The notes under the pieces were generated by a model. That model searched no databases. It saw only the letters and a program-made list of their open reading frames with translations, and had not been told where the DNA came from. A DNA stretch of 64,000 bases. It comes from DASWLF01 sp963768765. GTDB lineage: Bacteria > Desulfobacterota > Desulfobaccia > Desulfobaccales > 0-14-0-80-60-11. A program made the position numbers and the translations under genes. Where the stretch lies: NCBI GenBank assembly GCA_963768765.1, contig CAVYJK010000035.1:1-64000 (forward strand), in the 5' to 3' direction. Shown here one piece after another: positions 54,514 to 63,566 of the stretch. Numbering within the stretch: position 1 is the first letter of the stretch; the number at the start of each line of letters is the position of its first letter.

Positions 54514-55305
54514 TCAAACCTTCTTCTGGGGACGGTTCCGGTGCGCCGCCCAGGAGAAGGACAAAAACGACTCAGTGGGAAAACTAGACCGGCCGGAATG
54601 CGGGAAAATAATCAACAAGACGAAGAACTGCATCTGGAAAGAATGACCGAAAAACCCGACGATAACCAGGTCGGGCTTGAATAGAGGTCCATACTTGGCC
54701 AACATATGCCAATAGTACCCCGGCCCCGTACATTCCATCCCCGCATTAACAATGTCAAGGTTCCTGGGGCCGTTCTCCAGGAACTTCCTACGCAAATAAT
54801 CATGGTAGTTCTGGCCCCTTTTGCTTAGGTTCACGGCAAAGGAATCCCCCAGTCCCAATATCCTAAAAGTCCCTGCCGGCTTGTGGAAGACCTTCTGGTC
54901 CAGGTATCTCCGGCCGGTGTAATCCGAAAAATCTCCCATGATGCTATGATCTATTTTTAAGAATTGCGGCTGGGCGATGCGCAAGTATACTTCGAGAATG
55001 CAGAGAATGACAAAGAGTGCAATAACAACCGTGGCGCCATTTCTTAGAAACGACTTTAATCTTCCGTTATATTTGCCAGGATACTTATATAAGACGACGA
55101 TTAAGGGAATCAGGAAGAGAATAAAAATAATGAAAATAGTGAGATGGAAAAAAATTGCCAGCAAAGCCAACAAACCAAGGATGGCAATGGTTTTCCGGTC
55201 GAAGAAGGTACCTGAGGAATTTTTCACGCAGTCGTACCACGGGAAGGCAGGCGAGTTAGGTGTTGTCGCGCTTTCCCGCCGGGTTGCCCCACGGCAGGGC
55301 GACAA
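54514..55305 (-). pseudogene. Truncated SGNH hydrolase, AT-rich
   Basis: This is a second, different SGNH-type gene. Three hydrophobic segments (about residues 40-60, 65-75 and 95-112) are followed by RILGLGDSFAVNLSKRGQNY (block I) and NAGMECTGPGYYW. After VIVGFFG the similarity stops and the sequence runs out of frame into scrambled residues, so blocks III and V are missing. A GTG at 55227 is a more likely start than the first codon. Its composition matches the SGNH gene at 51153, suggesting the two relics came from related islands. Confidence 0.7.
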
Positions 55306-55323
55306 AGCCCGGGGTGCCGAGGT

Positions 55324-55755
55324 CTAACCCACCTCCTTGATGTAGGCCATCCTCAAGTCGTAAAGGAGGTGGTCAAAGAGATTATCTTCCTCGGAGGTTA
55401 GATTGTTCCGGGTTTTTTCCCGGAGCAGCCCCAGGAGATCAATGGTCTGTTTGGCCAGGGGCAGATTTTTTTCGGTCTTCCCGGTATGAGGGTCCTGGAT
55501 CTGCCCCAGGCTGATGAAAACCGAGGAAGTTAAAGAAACGAGAAAGGAGGCGAAGGTGAGCTCCGGCAGGGGGATCCGCTGGCCGGCGCCGGCGGCCGCA
55601 CCGGCCTGGGCCTTCTCGGCCTCACCCTGAGCCGCCGCGGCCTGGGCTTCCTCCTTGGCCGCCTTCTCTTCCCGGAGCCTGGCTTTCTCTTCCTCGCTCA
55701 GATTCAGATATCGCCGGTCTTTGACAGTATAGCCTTTGTCCTCAGAATCTTCCAT
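55324..55755 (-). CDS. DUF1844 protein
   Basis: The 143-residue protein has a charged N terminus (DRRYLNLSEEEKARLREEKAAKEEAQ), an Ala-rich linker and a DUF1844 domain: FASFLVSLTSSVFISLGQIQDPHTGK and LPLAKQTIDLLGLLREKT. DUF1844 is widespread in Deltaproteobacteria but its role is not known. The gene lies 36 bp downstream of serA on the same strand and may be co-transcribed with it. Confidence 0.85.
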   Translation of the reverse strand: MEDSEDKGYTVKDRRYLNLSEEEKARLREEKAAKEEAQAAAAQGEAEKAQAGAAAGAGQRIPLPELTFASFLVSLTSSVFISLGQIQDPHTGKTEKNLPLAKQTIDLLGLLREKTRNNLTSEEDNLFDHLLYDLRMAYIKEVG

Positions 55756-55791
55756 GTCTTCCTCCGGAGCGGGGGTAAGATTCCGGATGGT

Positions 55792-57375
55792 TTATAACTC
55801 CAACTGGATGGCTTGGGCCACGTGTTCCAGGGCTCGCACATCCTTTAAGCATTCCGGAGTCACCGGGGTGTCGGTGGTGAGCAGGATGATGTTTTGCCCC
55901 CGTTCTCTTTCCTGCCCCACGGTCATGCGGGCGATGTTGATGCTGTGCTTGCCGATGGTGGTGCCGATGGCGCCGATCACCCCGGGGCGGTCGGTGTTGT
56001 AGATGAACAGCATGTGCCCCTCGGGGGTGGCTTCCAGGCGGAACTTGTTGATGCGCACCAGGCGGGGTTCATATTTTCCGAAGATGGTGCCCGCCACCAC
56101 GTTTTCCTCGTTGTTGACCCGCACCGTGAGGCGGATCAGGGTGGAGAAGTCCTCGGCGGAGGCCATCTGCTCCTCGCTGATGTGAATGCCCCGAGAGGCT
56201 GCCATGGCAGGAGCGTTGACGTAATTGACTTCATCGCCCATCACCGGGAAGAGGAGCCCCTTCAGGATGGAGTGGGTCAGGGGCTTGAAGTCCAGTTTAG
56301 AGACTTCCCCGATGTAGGCTATGGCAACCGCGGTGATGGGGCCTTCGGCCATCTGGGCCTGAAAGCTTCCCAAGGCCTCGGCCAGGGTGAGATAGGGCTT
56401 CAGTTGGGCCATGGCTTCCTGGCTCACCGAGGGGGCGTTCACCGCGTTCTTGATGGTGCCGTAGAGCAGCAGCTCCAGGATCTGCTCGCAGACGGCCACC
56501 GCCACGTTGGCCTGGGCCTCCTCGGTGGAGGCGCCCAGGTGCGGGGTGCAGATGACGTTGGGCAGCTGCCGCAGGGGCCAATCCGGCGGCGGCGGCTCGG
56601 ATTCGAAGACGTCCAGGGCGGCGCCGGCCACCTTGCCTTCCTTCAGGGCCTTCAGCAGGGCCTCTTCGTCGATGAGGCCGCCCCGGGCGCAGTTGATGAT
56701 GCGCACCCCGGGCTTCATCTTGCGGATGGCTTCCCGGTTCAGGAGCCTGGCGGTGTCCTTGGTCTTGGGGGTGTGGATGGTGATAAAATCGGAGCGGGCC
56801 AGCAGCTCGTCCAGGGAGACCAGTTCCACCCCCAGGTTGGCGGCCACTTCCTTGGTGATGAAGGGGTCGTAGCCCAGGACCCGCATCCTGAGGCCCACGC
56901 CCCGTTCGGCCACCACGGAGCCGATCCTCCCCAGGCCGATGACCCCCAGGGTCTTGTTAAAAATTTCGGTGCCCTGGAACTTTTTCTTCTCCCAATTGCC
57001 CTCCCGCATGGATTGGGCCGCCTGGGGGATGTTGCGGGCCAGGGCCATCATCAGGGAGACGGCGTGTTCCGCGGTGGTGATGGTGTTGCCCCCGGGGGTG
57101 TTCATCACCACGATGCCCCGTTTGCTGGCCGCGGCGATATCCACGTTGTCCAGCCCGGTGCCGGCCCGGCCCACCACTTTCAACCGGGGGGCGGCGGCCA
57201 GGAGGTCCGCGGTTACCTTGGTGGCGCTGCGGATGACCAGGGCGTCCGCCTCCTTGATAGCCTCTTTCAGCTCCTGGGGCTCCAGTCCGGGGCGGTTCAC
57301 CACTTCGATGTTGGGGTGGGACTCCAGGACGGCAACTCCCGCCTCATGCAAGTTATCGCTGATCAGGACTTTCAT
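55792..57375 (-). CDS. serA: D-3-phosphoglycerate dehydrogenase
   Basis: The 527-residue enzyme oxidises 3-phosphoglycerate, the first step of serine synthesis. The NAD-binding fold shows GLGRIGSVVA, the catalytic Arg is in NCARGGLIDE, the Glu in VFESEPP and the His in TPHLGASTEEAQ. An extended intervening domain and a C-terminal ACT domain (LFIYNTDRPGVIGAIGTTIG) make it the long, regulated form, probably serine-sensitive. The start codon overlaps the upstream aminotransferase stop by 4 bp (ATGA). Confidence 0.96.
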   Translation of the reverse strand: MKVLISDNLHEAGVAVLESHPNIEVVNRPGLEPQELKEAIKEADALVIRSATKVTADLLAAAPRLKVVGRAGTGLDNVDIAAASKRGIVVMNTPGGNTITTAEHAVSLMMALARNIPQAAQSMREGNWEKKKFQGTEIFNKTLGVIGLGRIGSVVAERGVGLRMRVLGYDPFITKEVAANLGVELVSLDELLARSDFITIHTPKTKDTARLLNREAIRKMKPGVRIINCARGGLIDEEALLKALKEGKVAGAALDVFESEPPPPDWPLRQLPNVICTPHLGASTEEAQANVAVAVCEQILELLLYGTIKNAVNAPSVSQEAMAQLKPYLTLAEALGSFQAQMAEGPITAVAIAYIGEVSKLDFKPLTHSILKGLLFPVMGDEVNYVNAPAMAASRGIHISEEQMASAEDFSTLIRLTVRVNNEENVVAGTIFGKYEPRLVRINKFRLEATPEGHMLFIYNTDRPGVIGAIGTTIGKHSINIARMTVGQERERGQNIILLTTDTPVTPECLKDVRALEHVAQAIQLEL

Positions 57376-58517
57376 ACCGCAGCCTCCTCGCTCAGGGCCT
57401 CCTGCGCGGCCTTCAGGCCCACGCCCGGCTCCACCCGATATCCTAACGCATTGAGTACCTCTTCCAGGCCCCCGATGGTGCCCAGGAGATCCACCGTGTC
57501 AATGAAGCCCATGTGGGCGATGCGGAAAATTTTGCCCTTGGCTTCGGCCTGGCCCCCGGCAATCCAGATGCCCTTTTTCCGCAGTTCGGCCACCACCTTC
57601 TGGCCGTCCACCCCGGCCGGGGCCTGGACTGCGGTGAGGACCACCGAAGGATAATCCTTGGAGTAAAGGGTGAGCCCCATGGCCTGGACGGCCGCCTTGG
57701 TGGCCTTGGACAGGCGCCGGTTGTGGGCGTAAATCTTCTCCAGCCCCGCCTTCTTGATTTTGGCCAGGACTTCCCGCAAACCCAGGATGAGCGATACCGG
57801 CGAGGTGTAGGGGGTCTGGTTCTTGTCCTGTGACTTGAGCTGCTTGGCGAAATCGAAGTAGTATTTGGGCAGGGTGGAATTTTTGGCAAACTCCCAGGCC
57901 TTGGGAGAGAGCGCCGCAAAGGCCAGACCCGGGGGCAGCATCATGGCCTTCTGGGAGCCCGCCACCAGGACGTCGATGCCCCAGTCGTCCATGGGCAGCT
58001 CGTAGCCTCCCAGGGCCGAAATGGCGTCCACCACCAGGATGGTTCCGGGCCGGGACTGGGTGACCGCCGCCAGCTCCCGCACCGGGTGCTGCACCCCGGT
58101 GGAGGTCTCATTGGCCTGGACGAAGACCGCCTTGATGGCCGGGTTGGCGTCCAGGCGCCGGGCCACCTCCTGGGGGTCCACCGCCCGGCCCCACGGGACT
58201 GCAATGCGGTCCACCCTGACGCCGTAAACGTTGCAGAGTTCGGTCCAGCGTTCGCCGAATTTGCCGCCGTCTACCACCAGGGCCGTATCGCCGGCGCTCA
58301 AGGTGTTGGCCACCGCCCCTTCCATGGCGCCGGTGCCGGTGGCCGCAAAGATCAGCACCTCCTGTTCCGTCTGGAACAGGTATTTCAGCTCCGCCCGCAC
58401 TTCCCCCAGGATATCCATGAATTGGGGGGACCGGTGGTGGATGATGGGCTGAGCCATGGCCAGTTGGGTTTCCGGGGCCACGGGGGTGGGGCCCGGGGTC
58501 ATCAGATACATTTTCAT
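57372..58517 (-). CDS. Class V aminotransferase (alanine/serine-glyoxylate type)
   Basis: The 381-residue PLP enzyme belongs to the serine-pyruvate/alanine-glyoxylate aminotransferase family. TPGPTPVAPETQLAMAQPIIHHRSPQF is the N-terminal hallmark and VAGSQKAMMLPPG holds the PLP-binding Lys. Coupling to serA suggests it supplies the transamination step in serine synthesis, in place of a typical SerC. A small hairpin (CCTCG-aagtgg-CGAGG) lies in the leader ~30 bp upstream. Confidence 0.92.
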   Translation of the reverse strand: MKMYLMTPGPTPVAPETQLAMAQPIIHHRSPQFMDILGEVRAELKYLFQTEQEVLIFAATGTGAMEGAVANTLSAGDTALVVDGGKFGERWTELCNVYGVRVDRIAVPWGRAVDPQEVARRLDANPAIKAVFVQANETSTGVQHPVRELAAVTQSRPGTILVVDAISALGGYELPMDDWGIDVLVAGSQKAMMLPPGLAFAALSPKAWEFAKNSTLPKYYFDFAKQLKSQDKNQTPYTSPVSLILGLREVLAKIKKAGLEKIYAHNRRLSKATKAAVQAMGLTLYSKDYPSVVLTAVQAPAGVDGQKVVAELRKKGIWIAGGQAEAKGKIFRIAHMGFIDTVDLLGTIGGLEEVLNALGYRVEPGVGLKAAQEALSEEAAV

Positions 58518-58704
58518 CTTTCGTACCTTACCTTGGAACCTCGAAGTGGCGAGGAGATTTTGAGGAAATTATCGAATTAATAAGTTTATTTGCTTCCCCG
58601 GCCACTGTCAAGGGCTCTCGCCGGGCCAGTGAAAAAAAGCACTAACACCTATCCTGGAATGGCGGCGGCGTAAAGATGACGGTAAGGAAGGCAAGCAGGC
58701 AATG

Positions 58705-58727
58705 AAAAAGGCGGCCCGGAGGCCGCC
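58705..58727 (-). terminator. Orphan terminator hairpin on the minus strand
   Basis: GGCGGCC-tccg-GGCCGCC is followed by TTTTT when read leftward. No gene on that strand ends here. A small RNA transcribed from about 58850 leftward could end at it, but I see no clear promoter. Confidence 0.5.
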
Positions 58728-58817
58728 TGGTGGATTATCCGAAGGTCTTAGGCTTAGAAGTGGTACCCTACCCCCAACTGTCACCAGGGGTTCCCATAAG
58801 TGGGACAACCCACCGGT

Positions 58818-58846
58818 TTGACATCCCCCGGCAAAGCGGCTAAAAT
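58818..58846 (+). promoter_or_regulatory. Near-consensus sigma-70 promoter
   Basis: TTGACA, a 17-bp spacer and TAAAAT lie 110 bp upstream of the broken metallo-beta-lactamase-fold gene and may also serve the cytochrome gene beyond. Confidence 0.75.
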
Positions 58847-58958
58847 TATCTCATTAACGCGAAGGAAGCCATATTAGAAGGAAGCTGGAAATTCGAAGTC
58901 CTGAGCCGAGAAGCCAGGTCCCGGCGGTTGATCCTGGAAGGCCACGCCTCCCCTCCTT

Positions 58959-59328
58959 ATGAGCGCCCCTATTACGACCCGCGGTTTTTTTACTCGGTGG
59001 TGGGGTGAATACGACCCCAAACTGGAAGGCATCTGGTGGGTGGAAGAAACCGGCATGAGCTGCAACGTTTACTACCTGGCCGAGGGCCGCACCCTCATCG
59101 ACGCCGGCAACTTTTACGGCCTGCTTCATGAGTTGAGCCAGGAATTCGACATTTCGCTCCTGGAGAACTTGTTCCTCACCCCTAAAATGCTTCGACAAGA
59201 TTCTGAAGGTCGCCCCGGAGCTGGAAGAAGCGGTGATGGGCAAGGGTTTCGCCTTGCTGGGCTTAGGAAGGGTGGCAGCGGCCTTGGAACTGCCCGGCTT
59301 TGCGGCGCGCCTGCGGGAGCTGTCCTGA
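58959..59328 (+). pseudogene. Broken metallo-beta-lactamase-fold protein
   Basis: The first ~70 residues look like the start of a metallo-beta-lactamase-fold enzyme (ETGMSCNVYYLAEGRTLIDAG and SLLENLFLTP), but the HxHxDH metal motif that should follow LFLT is absent. The frame then goes wrong near 59188. Another frame continues CFDKILKVAPELEEAVMGKG and ends at 59328. An internal deletion with a frameshift explains both. It keeps a strong promoter. Confidence 0.7.
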
Positions 59329-59387
59329 AAACCGGAACCGGCGGCTACTGCCTGCTCGCCTGCCCCTAAAAGAGAGGACCTTTCCAC

Positions 59388-59981
59388 ATGGCCCCGCAGC
59401 CAAACTACTCGGAGAAAAGCGACTTAGACGACCTCACCCGGCTCATCCACCTGGGACTGACCATCTTCGGGATCCTGGCCTACCTCACGGGCCTGTGGGC
59501 CGGCGACTATAAAAGGGCCTCCCATTTGGGATTCAGCACCCACAAATGGCTGGGGATCAGCCTGGCCTTTTTCGTGTTCTTCCGCATCTGGCTCGGCTTT
59601 TACGGCTCCCGGGAGGTTCAGTTCCGCCAGTGGGTGCCCTACACCCGGGAAAGGGTGTTAAGGGTTTTGGAAGATATCGTCAACTTGCTGCGGCTAAGAC
59701 TGCCGGACCGTCCCACCCACCAGGGCCTGGCCGGATTGGTGCAGACCTTCGGCCTGGCGGTCTTCTCCTGGATGGCGTTCACCGGCACCTTGATGTTCTT
59801 CTTTCTGGAGCCGGGACGCAAGGCCGGGGGGGCGCTGCATTTTATCAAGGAACTGCATGAAGCCGGCCTGTGGCTCATCCCCATCTTCCTGGGGATCCAC
59901 GTGGGCGCGGTAACCCTGCACGCCCTGTCCGGCAACGACCTTTGGCGGAAGGCTTTCTTTTTGGAGAAGAAGCAAAACTGA
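59388..59981 (+). CDS. Cytochrome b561-family diheme membrane protein
   Basis: The 197-residue protein has four membrane segments with haem-ligand histidines in TRLIHLGL, FSTHKWLG, ELHEAGLW and LGIHVGAV. It belongs to the b561/Ni-hydrogenase cytochrome b type and would pass electrons through the membrane, perhaps with the quinone pool. No hydrogenase, formate dehydrogenase or c-type cytochrome gene is adjacent, so its partner is unknown. It starts 59 bp after the broken gene and may share its promoter. Confidence 0.88.
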   Translation: MAPQPNYSEKSDLDDLTRLIHLGLTIFGILAYLTGLWAGDYKRASHLGFSTHKWLGISLAFFVFFRIWLGFYGSREVQFRQWVPYTRERVLRVLEDIVNLLRLRLPDRPTHQGLAGLVQTFGLAVFSWMAFTGTLMFFFLEPGRKAGGALHFIKELHEAGLWLIPIFLGIHVGAVTLHALSGNDLWRKAFFLEKKQN

Positions 59982-60029
59982 TGGGAGCTGAGTGCTAAAA
60001 AGGGTTTGTTGCCCTGGGCGTGAAGAAGT

Positions 60030-60066
60030 CGAAATACGAGATTATTAGCTTCGCTCAGAATGGCAA
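60030..60066. repeat. Half copy of the TCATTCTGAGCG repeat
   Basis: CGAGATTATTAGCTTCGCTCAGAATGGCA matches one arm of the family. Confidence 0.5.
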
Positions 60067-60103
60067 TTTAAAGCGTTGGATAATTTTTCAACAACCTGAT
60101 AGG

Positions 60104-61633
60104 TCAGCCAGCCTCCTTGCCCAGGGGAATGGTGAAGGAAATCCTGGTGCCGGCGCCCTCCTGGCTCTGGATATCCACGGCGCCTCCCAGCAGGCGCACC
60201 CGTTCCTCGATGGCGGCCAGGCCCAATCCCTGGCTGTCGCCCTCCCGGCCCAGAACCCGGCTCACATTAAAACCCAGGCCGTTATCTGCCACCAGAAAGG
60301 AAACGTGCTTTCCCTTTCTTTGCACCAGCGCGGTCACCCGGGTGGCTTGGGAGTACTTGGCGATATTGGTGAGAGATTCCTGAAAAATCCGGAAGATATT
60401 GATTTGCGCCTCGGATCCGAACAAATCGTCGATTTCATCCATCTCGGCGCGGCACTGCCCCAGACTGTAAAGCTTATTGAATTCGCGCACCAGGCGCCGC
60501 AGGGCCGCGGACAGGCCCAGGTCCTCCAGGATCGCGGGGCTCAAGTCTCGGGACAGGCGCCGCACGTCGTCCACCATGACATCAACGTGGGAGAGCAACT
60601 CCCGCCAATCTTCCGGGGCCAGCCCCCGGCCTTTGCTTAGCCTCTGCTGCATGACCTTGAGCTGGAGCTTCAAGAACAAAAGCGCCTGCCCCAGCTCATC
60701 GTGCAGCTCCCGGGAGATCCGTTTTCGCTCCTTTTCCTGGGCGCTCAAGAGCTGGGAGGCGAAGTAACGCAGGTTTTTCTCCGATTCCCGGAGATTTTCT
60801 TCGGCCTGCTGGCGCTCGGTAATGTCAAACAGGACGCCGCTCACGTGATCGACCTTGCCGTCTTTCCCGCAGAAGATCTGTCCCCGGGCCTGGATCCAAA
60901 TAATTCGGCCTTCCTTGCTTCTGATGCGGTATTCCCTAACGTAGGTCCTATCCCCCTTTAATGACGTCAGAAATATTTTCTTGGCCTCCGCCAGGTCTTC
61001 TTTGAGGATGAGATCACCCCAATTGAGTTTCCGGGCATCGAAGTCCTCCTTGGCATATCCCGTCAGTTCCTCCACTTTGTCGTCGAAGAAATCGATGCTC
61101 CAGTCGGCGTATCCCTTAAAAACCACTGCGTGTATGGTGTTCACCAGCTGGCGGTATTTCTCTTCGCTCTGTCGCAGGTCGTCCTCAATCCGCCGGCGTT
61201 CGGTGACGTCGATCCCCAGGGTCATCACCAGGGGGGCGCCGTCCACGTCGATAAACAGGGAATTATGGACCTGGTAGGTGCGGGCCCGGTCGGGCCCGGT
61301 CCACTCGAACTTTTGGGGAGCCCTGGTCTTCAAGACCAGAAAGGAAGGACACTCATCGCAGGGCGTGGTTCGGCCGTAAACCACTTCAAAGCACCGTTTC
61401 CCCGCCGGGTCCCCGAAAATCTCCTTGAAGGCGCGGTTGGCGAAGCGGATTAAGTAATCGGGGGACTTCAGACAGACAAAGGCCGGGATTTCCTCCAGCA
61501 GAGCGAAAAGCTCCTGGCGCTGGGCATCCCGGCGGTCTCTCAAGCGGCGAGCCCCGGCCGGCTTCGGCCCCATGGGAAGGATGGCATCCTTGACTTTTTC
61601 AGAAGGCTTTTGCATCGTCGATTTTCCAGCCAT
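60104..61633 (-). CDS. PAS-domain sensor histidine kinase (NarX/DegS type)
   Basis: The 509-residue soluble kinase has two PAS domains (about residues 40-145 and 158-275), then HisKA_3 and an HATPase domain. The phospho-accepting His311 lies in RISRELHDELGQAL. ATP-binding motifs are DNGLGFN and GLGLAAIEERVRLLGG. The first PAS domain contains a cysteine cluster, RCFEVVYGRTTPCDECP, which could bind a metal or sense redox state. There are no membrane segments. No response regulator is adjacent. The start at 61633 or the Met six codons later are both possible. Confidence 0.9.
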   Translation of the reverse strand: MAGKSTMQKPSEKVKDAILPMGPKPAGARRLRDRRDAQRQELFALLEEIPAFVCLKSPDYLIRFANRAFKEIFGDPAGKRCFEVVYGRTTPCDECPSFLVLKTRAPQKFEWTGPDRARTYQVHNSLFIDVDGAPLVMTLGIDVTERRRIEDDLRQSEEKYRQLVNTIHAVVFKGYADWSIDFFDDKVEELTGYAKEDFDARKLNWGDLILKEDLAEAKKIFLTSLKGDRTYVREYRIRSKEGRIIWIQARGQIFCGKDGKVDHVSGVLFDITERQQAEENLRESEKNLRYFASQLLSAQEKERKRISRELHDELGQALLFLKLQLKVMQQRLSKGRGLAPEDWRELLSHVDVMVDDVRRLSRDLSPAILEDLGLSAALRRLVREFNKLYSLGQCRAEMDEIDDLFGSEAQINIFRIFQESLTNIAKYSQATRVTALVQRKGKHVSFLVADNGLGFNVSRVLGREGDSQGLGLAAIEERVRLLGGAVDIQSQEGAGTRISFTIPLGKEAG

Positions 61634-62348
61634 CTGCCATCATCAGCCATGCGCCGCCAGGACGGCGTTCCTCAACCAGGGAAAGGGCGGCAGTGCCACT
61701 CCCTGACTGATTAAGAAAGCTTGTCCTGGTAAATGACGGTGAATCCGGCGCCTCAACGGCGCCCAACAGGGAAGGCCAAACCACCGAGGCGATTGCCATG
61801 CAGTGGAAAAGGAGGGTGGCCGAGACCCCAATCTACTTTAAGGCAAGAACACCCCGGGAGGTTGGAGCAGCACCATCGCGCCTTCTTGTCCGCTTCACGA
61901 GACCGGCAGCAAGATACCTTTGAGGGTCCGGTTAAGTATTTAAAAAAGTTTACTAATTATGCATCGTTTCACAGATTACCAATTTTTTCAAGCATAAATA
62001 AATGGTTGGTCCGGCGCCTAAAAGTCACGTGATCCCACCTCCAGGGCCGGGGCGGCGTGCCCCTACGGGCGATGCTTGATTTGGAAAGAAGGGTTAGTCC
62101 GCCGCGGGCGGCGCCGTCGGGAGGGCGGCCACCTGCCGCCCAGGACCGAAGGGTGGCTGTGGCTACGGAGTTGAGCCGCCGGAGGGCGGCCACCTGCCGC
62201 CAGGGGGAAAATCTCGGCTCCGGCTGGACAAACCTTAACCTCGACCAGACACCTCTCGACCTGGCGAGGAGACCTGGTTCAATTCAACATTCAACCAGGA
62301 GATGGCAGCACTTTGCGACGGGCTGAGAAGGAACCGCCCGCAAGACGC
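61634..62348. other. Long intergenic region upstream of the kinase
   Basis: The 715-bp gap contains no convincing gene. It holds two copies of GGAGGGCGGCCACCTGCCGCC (about 62119 and 62182) and an AT-rich stretch at 61940-62010. No RNA gene was recognised. Confidence 0.45.
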
Positions 62349-63161
62349 TCAGTTGGGGTACTTCACCTCAAAGACGCGCTTGGCCACCACGAAGGTCCCT
62401 TCATAGTAGGGCTGGCGCAAGTCAGTGATGGTCACCCCATTCCGGTGGTTGGAGGCGTGGATCATCTTGCCTTCCCCCAGATAGATGCCGGCATGTCCCA
62501 CAGACCGGCCGCCCCGGCGGAAGAAGAGTAGATCCCCAGGAAGCAGTTTGGAGAAATCCATTGCGCAGGTGACGACCTTCCCCACCTGGGCCTGTTCGGC
62601 GCTGGAACGGGGCAGGTCGATCTTGAAACCGTGATAGATAAACTGGACGAAGCCCGAGCAGTCGGTGGCGTAGCCCCGCTCCAGGGAACCGCCCCGGGCA
62701 TAAGGGGTATCCCGGTAGTATTTGGCCTGGGTCAGAATGAGTTCCGAAAAGTTCCAGGGTTCGAACCGGTTGTATCGGGGTTCAGCCGAGGAAACCCGAT
62801 TGCTTCCCACCTCCGGCTTGGAAGAGGGCTTGGTCAGCGGGGTGGGGCTCTTTTTGGGCCCCATGGGCTCCAGCAGGAACTTGCCATCCCGCTGGGGGAC
62901 TACTTTCATCAGGGGCGGGGTTTCCGCGACGCCAGCCTGGTAAGGAGCCGGGGAGCTCCCCTCTTCTGCATAACTCCGCCGGGATGAACGCTTGCCGCTA
63001 TTTCTCGAGTTCTTGCTTGATTTGCTTTTCTTGACGACCTTGGCTTGGGACTTGGAGGTGGATTTCTTCTTTACGCCCTTCGTGGGAACTGCTTGCGCCA
63101 GGCCGGGTGATAAGGTTAACGCCAGGGTGATTAGCGCGGTCCAAATTATCCGATTCGCCAT
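62349..63161 (-). CDS. NlpC/P60-family cell-wall endopeptidase
   Basis: The 270-residue protein has a signal peptide (about residues 1-24). A Lys/Ser-rich segment (27-64) may bind DNA or cell-wall polymers, and a linker follows. The C-terminal NlpC/P60 domain has catalytic Cys168 in YATDCSGF, His223 in SVGHAGIYLG and His235 in MIHASNHRNG. It cuts peptide stems of peptidoglycan. AAAGGAGG precedes the ATG. A 17-bp direct repeat lies ~100 bp upstream. Confidence 0.92.
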   Translation of the reverse strand: MANRIIWTALITLALTLSPGLAQAVPTKGVKKKSTSKSQAKVVKKSKSSKNSRNSGKRSSRRSYAEEGSSPAPYQAGVAETPPLMKVVPQRDGKFLLEPMGPKKSPTPLTKPSSKPEVGSNRVSSAEPRYNRFEPWNFSELILTQAKYYRDTPYARGGSLERGYATDCSGFVQFIYHGFKIDLPRSSAEQAQVGKVVTCAMDFSKLLPGDLLFFRRGGRSVGHAGIYLGEGKMIHASNHRNGVTITDLRQPYYEGTFVVAKRVFEVKYPN

Positions 63162-63264
63162 CCAGAACCTCCTTTGTTATGGGACAATCCGGAAGGGAAC
63201 TAAGAATCACCATTAGTTCCGGACAATCTGCCGGCGTACTCAATCATGACAAAGAGCCGCTTAA

Positions 63265-63305
63265 TAGGCAGTTTTACCTATACCCAATTAGGCACTTTTA
63301 CCTAT
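63265..63305. promoter_or_regulatory. 17-bp direct repeat upstream of the NlpC gene
   Basis: TAGGCAGTTTTACCTAT and TAGGCACTTTTACCTAT differ at one base and start 24 bp apart, between the NlpC gene and rplQ. Two similar sites at about two helical turns look like a protein-binding operator. Confidence 0.45.
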
Positions 63306-63514
63306 TCAGTTTCGGGCACGTTAATATATAGATAACTGGATGTCAAACCTTTTTTTCCCGGACTTGAAGATAATGAAAAATTTATTAGGATAATTAATTA
63401 GTTATGTAATTATATAGTCTAAAAACCGGGGTGGCCGGGTTAAACCGCGGTCCGGCAGCGGTAAATTCGGTGGGAGGCAGGAATCGTCGGGGAAATTGCC
63501 TTAAGGCAATTCAA

Positions 63515-63545
63515 TAAAAAACAGGGGCCTTAGGGCCCCTGTTTT
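63515..63545 (-). terminator. Terminator of rplQ
   Basis: Read leftward, AACAGGGGCC-ctaa-GGCCCCTGTT is followed by TTTTATTG about 20 bp beyond the rplQ stop. Confidence 0.92.
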
Positions 63546-63566
63546 GCTGGCAGCGGCTGGAATGGG

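Noticed and set aside
55894..57654. 586-residue open frame on the plus strand
   Set aside because: It is antisense to serA, with low-complexity Gly/Gln/Asp/His composition.
58608..58808. 66-residue frame on the minus strand
   Set aside because: It spans the orphan terminator hairpin and lacks a start signal; a small RNA is the more likely content, if anything.
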